From positions 11,029-75,028 of the forward strand of contig CAYHGE010000007.1 in NCBI GenBank assembly GCA_964355945.1: a stretch of 64,000 bases of DNA. The letters are read 5' to 3'. Position 1 is the stretch's first letter. Every line of letters begins with the position of its first letter. Source of the stretch: CAIVAT01 sp964355945 (GTDB lineage: Bacteria > Bacteroidota > Bacteroidia > Bacteroidales > FEN-979). Below, piece after piece: positions 61,293 through 64,000 of the stretch. The position numbers and the translations under genes were made by a program. The notes under the pieces were generated by a model, which did not search any database, was not told the origin of the DNA, and was given only the letters and a program-made list of their open reading frames with translations.

Positions 61293-63218
61293 GTGAACAT
61301 CTTTACCGATAGTATAATTGAGGAAATGACGCTGGAGAAACTGCTGGATTATGAGCAGCTCAACGGGGAACGTACCACCCTGCGAAAGGCATTTGCCGCG
61401 ATGCTCAACCAGAGTGAACGGGATGAAGATACCGGTTATGCCCACATGGTGCTTGAAACAGCCACCATCATCCTGGAGGAGATGGGTTTGGGAGCCGCAT
61501 CGGTTAAATGTCTGATCCTGAAAAATCTGGCTGACAGCGGGGTGTTATCTTCCGAAAAAATCGAACATGACTACGGTATTGTTGCCAGGGGGCTGATTGA
61601 AGGCATTCATAAAATTGAGCGGCTCGACACGAAGAAGTACAGCACCAATGCAGAGAACTTCATCGGGTTGCTGCTCACCCTCTCCGACGACATACGGGTC
61701 CTCCTGATCAGGCTTGGCATGCGGCTTTACGATATGCGGCATCTGTCGGGCTATACGGTGGAAAAACAAAATATCATAGTCGGAGAAACACGGGCACTTT
61801 ACATTCCAATTGCGCATCGCCTCGGTCTTTATAAGATTAAAAACGAGATGGAAGACCGTGTCATGCGGTTTCTCGATCCGCAAACATACATGCTCATTGA
61901 GGCTAAACTCAGCGATACCAAAGCCGATCGCGATCAATATACTGCCGACTTCATCAAACCAATTGAAATGCGTCTCCTGGAAAATGGTTTTAACTGCGAA
62001 TTGAAAAGCAGGGTCAAGTCCATTCCCTCCATCAGGAGAAAAATGGTCACCCAGAAAGTCGATTTCGAAAAAGTATATGACCTTTTTGCCATCCGTGTCA
62101 TCCTGAACAACACCGTGGAGAATGATGCCGCCGACTGCTGGAAAATCTATTCGCTGATCACAGACATCTACACGCCGAACCCGCGCAGGTTGCGCGACTG
62201 GATCTCTTTCCCGAAAGCCACAGGCTATGAGTCGCTGCACACCACAGTGATCGGTCCTGAAGGTCGCTGGGTCGAGGTTCAGATCCGTACGCGACGCATG
62301 GATGAGGTGGCTGAGAAGGGTTTTGCCGCGCACTGGAAATATAAATCCGGCAATAAAGCCGCCAATCGCGACGCCTTTTATGCAGATATCCGGGAGCTGC
62401 TTGAAAAATCTTCCCAATCTGCTGCAGAAAAATCGATCAGTCGCGAAAAGAAAGCGCTGTACACCGATGAAATCTTCATCTTTACGCCCAAAGGTGACCT
62501 GAAAAGACTGAAATCAGGATATTCAGTCCTTGACTTTGCCTTTGAGATCCATTCAGAAGTGGGTTCAACCTGCACCGGTGCCATCGTGAACGGGAAGATG
62601 GTTCCGCTGAAACACATCCTCCAGAACGGGGATATGGTGAAAATTCTGACATCGAAAGCGCAGAAGCCCAATCCCGGGTGGCTCGACATCGTGAAGAGTC
62701 CCAGGAACCTGGCCAGGATCAAGCATGCCCTGAAGATGGAGGCGTATAAGGAGTCGGAATACGGCAAGGAGATCATCAAAAACAAGGTGACCCAGCTGGG
62801 TTATGAATTTGCAGATCCGCTGATCAATAAACTTGCAGCATATTTCGGTTGTGAATCGATCCTTGAACTCTACCAGCGTTTCGGCGAAGGGAAATTTGAC
62901 CTCAGCAAGATAAAAAAAGCCTTGCTGGAGCCCGATCCGGGAGCTCCCCCTGCCCCGGTGAAGGAAGAGACCTTCCCCGACCGGATTTCGGGGGTGATGG
63001 CAGGTACGACTGATTTTGTGATCATCGATCCGAAGATCAAGTCTCTTCACTATCAATATGCCCGTTGCTGCACTCCGGCACCCGGCAATTCGATTTTTGC
63101 CTTTGTCAGTGTATCCCAGGGAATTAAAATTCATAAAACCACCTGCACCAATGCCCATCAGATGATTACCCGTTACCCGTATCGCGTTCTGGAAGCCCGC
63201 TGGAAAGAGATAATATGA
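61293..63218 (+). CDS. RelA-like (p)ppGpp synthetase with degenerate hydrolase domain
   Basis: 641 residues from a GTG. The N-terminal HD hydrolase region is recognisable (RLGMRLYDMRHLSGY) but the HD pair expected in LLHDVxED reads ILKNLADSG, so hydrolysis is probably lost. The synthetase domain is intact: KVYDLFAIRVIL, SFPKATGYESLHTTVIGPEG, WVEVQIRTRRMDEVAEKGFA. A TGS domain (IFIFTPKGDLKRLKSGYSV) and a zinc-finger/RIS domain (ARCCTPAPGNSIFAFVS) follow. The protein stops there, without the C-terminal ACT domain. It would raise alarmone levels in the stringent response. The stop overlaps the ABC gene start (ATGA). Confidence 0.9.
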   Translation: MNIFTDSIIEEMTLEKLLDYEQLNGERTTLRKAFAAMLNQSERDEDTGYAHMVLETATIILEEMGLGAASVKCLILKNLADSGVLSSEKIEHDYGIVARGLIEGIHKIERLDTKKYSTNAENFIGLLLTLSDDIRVLLIRLGMRLYDMRHLSGYTVEKQNIIVGETRALYIPIAHRLGLYKIKNEMEDRVMRFLDPQTYMLIEAKLSDTKADRDQYTADFIKPIEMRLLENGFNCELKSRVKSIPSIRRKMVTQKVDFEKVYDLFAIRVILNNTVENDAADCWKIYSLITDIYTPNPRRLRDWISFPKATGYESLHTTVIGPEGRWVEVQIRTRRMDEVAEKGFAAHWKYKSGNKAANRDAFYADIRELLEKSSQSAAEKSISREKKALYTDEIFIFTPKGDLKRLKSGYSVLDFAFEIHSEVGSTCTGAIVNGKMVPLKHILQNGDMVKILTSKAQKPNPGWLDIVKSPRNLARIKHALKMEAYKESEYGKEIIKNKVTQLGYEFADPLINKLAAYFGCESILELYQRFGEGKFDLSKIKKALLEPDPGAPPAPVKEETFPDRISGVMAGTTDFVIIDPKIKSLHYQYARCCTPAPGNSIFAFVSVSQGIKIHKTTCTNAHQMITRYPYRVLEARWKEII

Positions 63219-63994
63219 GCGGCACCCCCATCATCGAAGTGAGGAATGTTCACAAATCGTTCAAAGCCGTTCAGGCTGTCCGGGGTGTCGACCTGTGCAT
63301 TGCTCCCGGCCGGTTTGTGGCGATCCTGGGTCCGAATGGTGCTGGAAAAACGACCCTGGTAGAGATGATCGAAGGCATTCAGCAGCCCGATCAGGGGGAT
63401 ATTTTCATCGATGGCAAAACCTGGAAAGGCAACGAAAAGTACCTCCGGAATCTCATCGGGCTCTCTCTTCAGGAGACCCATTTCATCGACAAACTCAATG
63501 TATGGGAGACCCTGCGCCTCTTTGCCAGCTTTTTCAACATCGGCCGCGCACGCTGTGAAGAGGTTCTCCGCCTCATCGCCCTGGAGGAAAAACGCAAATC
63601 ATGGGTGGTGAATCTTTCCGGCGGCCAGCGTCAGCGCCTTGCCCTGGGCATTGCCATCCTGAACAACCCGAAAGTGCTGCTGCTCGACGAACCAACCACC
63701 GGACTCGATCCCAATGCCCGCCGCGAAATATGGGCCATCCTGCTGAAGCTGAAAGAGCAGTCGGGAACCTCGATGATCCTGACAACACATTATATGGAAG
63801 AGGCAGAACAACTGTGTGATTACATTGTGATCATTGACCAGGGAAAAATACTGAAAGAGGGTACGATCACCGAACTGCTGGGCGAAATCCAGGATTTGCC
63901 GGTCAAACCGCTAGATACGCGCAAGATCACACTGGATGACCTTTTTATAACACTTACCGGACGCCACCTCGATGATGCAACGCATATCAAATAG
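63215..63994 (+). CDS. ABC transporter ATP-binding protein
   Basis: 259 residues. Walker A GPNGAGKTT, Q-loop SLQETHF, signature LSGGQRQRLALG, Walker B LLLDEPTTGLDPNARRE, switch His TTHYMEEA. It resembles the DrrA/CcmA-type exporters whose permease is a separate gene, here presumably just beyond the window end. It is translationally coupled to the relA-like gene. Confidence 0.9.
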   Translation: MSGTPIIEVRNVHKSFKAVQAVRGVDLCIAPGRFVAILGPNGAGKTTLVEMIEGIQQPDQGDIFIDGKTWKGNEKYLRNLIGLSLQETHFIDKLNVWETLRLFASFFNIGRARCEEVLRLIALEEKRKSWVVNLSGGQRQRLALGIAILNNPKVLLLDEPTTGLDPNARREIWAILLKLKEQSGTSMILTTHYMEEAEQLCDYIVIIDQGKILKEGTITELLGEIQDLPVKPLDTRKITLDDLFITLTGRHLDDATHIK

Positions 63995-64000
63995 CCAGCT

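Noticed and set aside
61545..62417. Long open frame (290 codons) antisense to the relA-like gene
   Set aside because: Low-complexity mirror of the synthetase coding sequence, with no recognisable domain.

Overview
This window is a chromosomal segment of an anaerobic or facultative member of the Bacteroidota, probably a metagenome-assembled scaffold. The main evidence is phylum-typical: two type IX secretion (T9SS) C-terminal sorting domains, a FecI/FecR/TonB-dependent receptor/DUF4249 locus, a remnant of the gliding gene gldA, TAnnTTTG-type -7 promoter boxes, a DUF6660 protein and a CusA-CusC fusion. Four 100-N runs are scaffold joins. Three of them are flanked by the same 55-bp sequence on both sides, so they are probably not real gaps. 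The fourth removes the plug domain of the TonB-dependent receptor. No rRNA, tRNA or CRISPR was seen.

Layout. 0-5.4 kb: two large secreted proteins, one dockerin-like and one with four cohesin-like domains. 5.5-26.9 kb: a purine/urate catabolic region with guaD, ygfK, two fold-type-II PLP enzymes, an alpha/beta hydrolase, a fused Fe-S/molybdopterin hydroxylase (XdhD type), an uncharacterised 115-aa gene, ssnA, ygeW and ygeY. It is broken by a REP-associated transposase with its palindromes (11.26-12.40 kb) and by a defence island (17.43-22.83 kb) made of a type IIG-like restriction-modification enzyme and an ATPase + TOPRIM-like pair. 27-33 kb: a gldA remnant, then two overlapping sensor kinases. 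33.2-39.4 kb: heavy-metal efflux (CusB, CusA-CusC fusion), a Cys/His-rich small protein and a fluoride channel. 39.8-45.0 kb: xanthine dehydrogenase xdhB, xdhA, xdhC and mocA. 45.2-52.6 kb: acyl-CoA ligase, ECF sigma factor, FecR, TonB receptor, DUF4249 lipoprotein and another lipoprotein. 52.7-60.9 kb: a near-complete leucine/isovalerate degradation operon. 61.3-64 kb: a RelA-like (p)ppGpp synthetase and an ABC ATPase.

How the genes work together. GuaD would make xanthine from guanine, XdhAB with XdhC and MocA interconverts hypoxanthine, xanthine and urate, and the YgfK/XdhD/SsnA/YgeY/YgeW set matches the gene group reported for anaerobic urate breakdown in gut bacteria. The canonical diaminopropionate ammonia-lyase YgeX and the hydantoinase HyuA are not in the window, and two unrelated PLP enzymes occupy the expected YgeX position. 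The leucine genes convert isovaleryl-CoA to acetoacetate and acetyl-CoA through methylcrotonyl-CoA carboxylase.

The most notable non-coding signals are: (1) a family of AGCT/GGCT-core palindromes shared between the transposase island and the leucine operon; (2) a palindromic repeat inserted in frame into ygfK; (3) an identically spaced two-block motif upstream of fecR and of a lipoprotein gene, a candidate ECF-sigma promoter.
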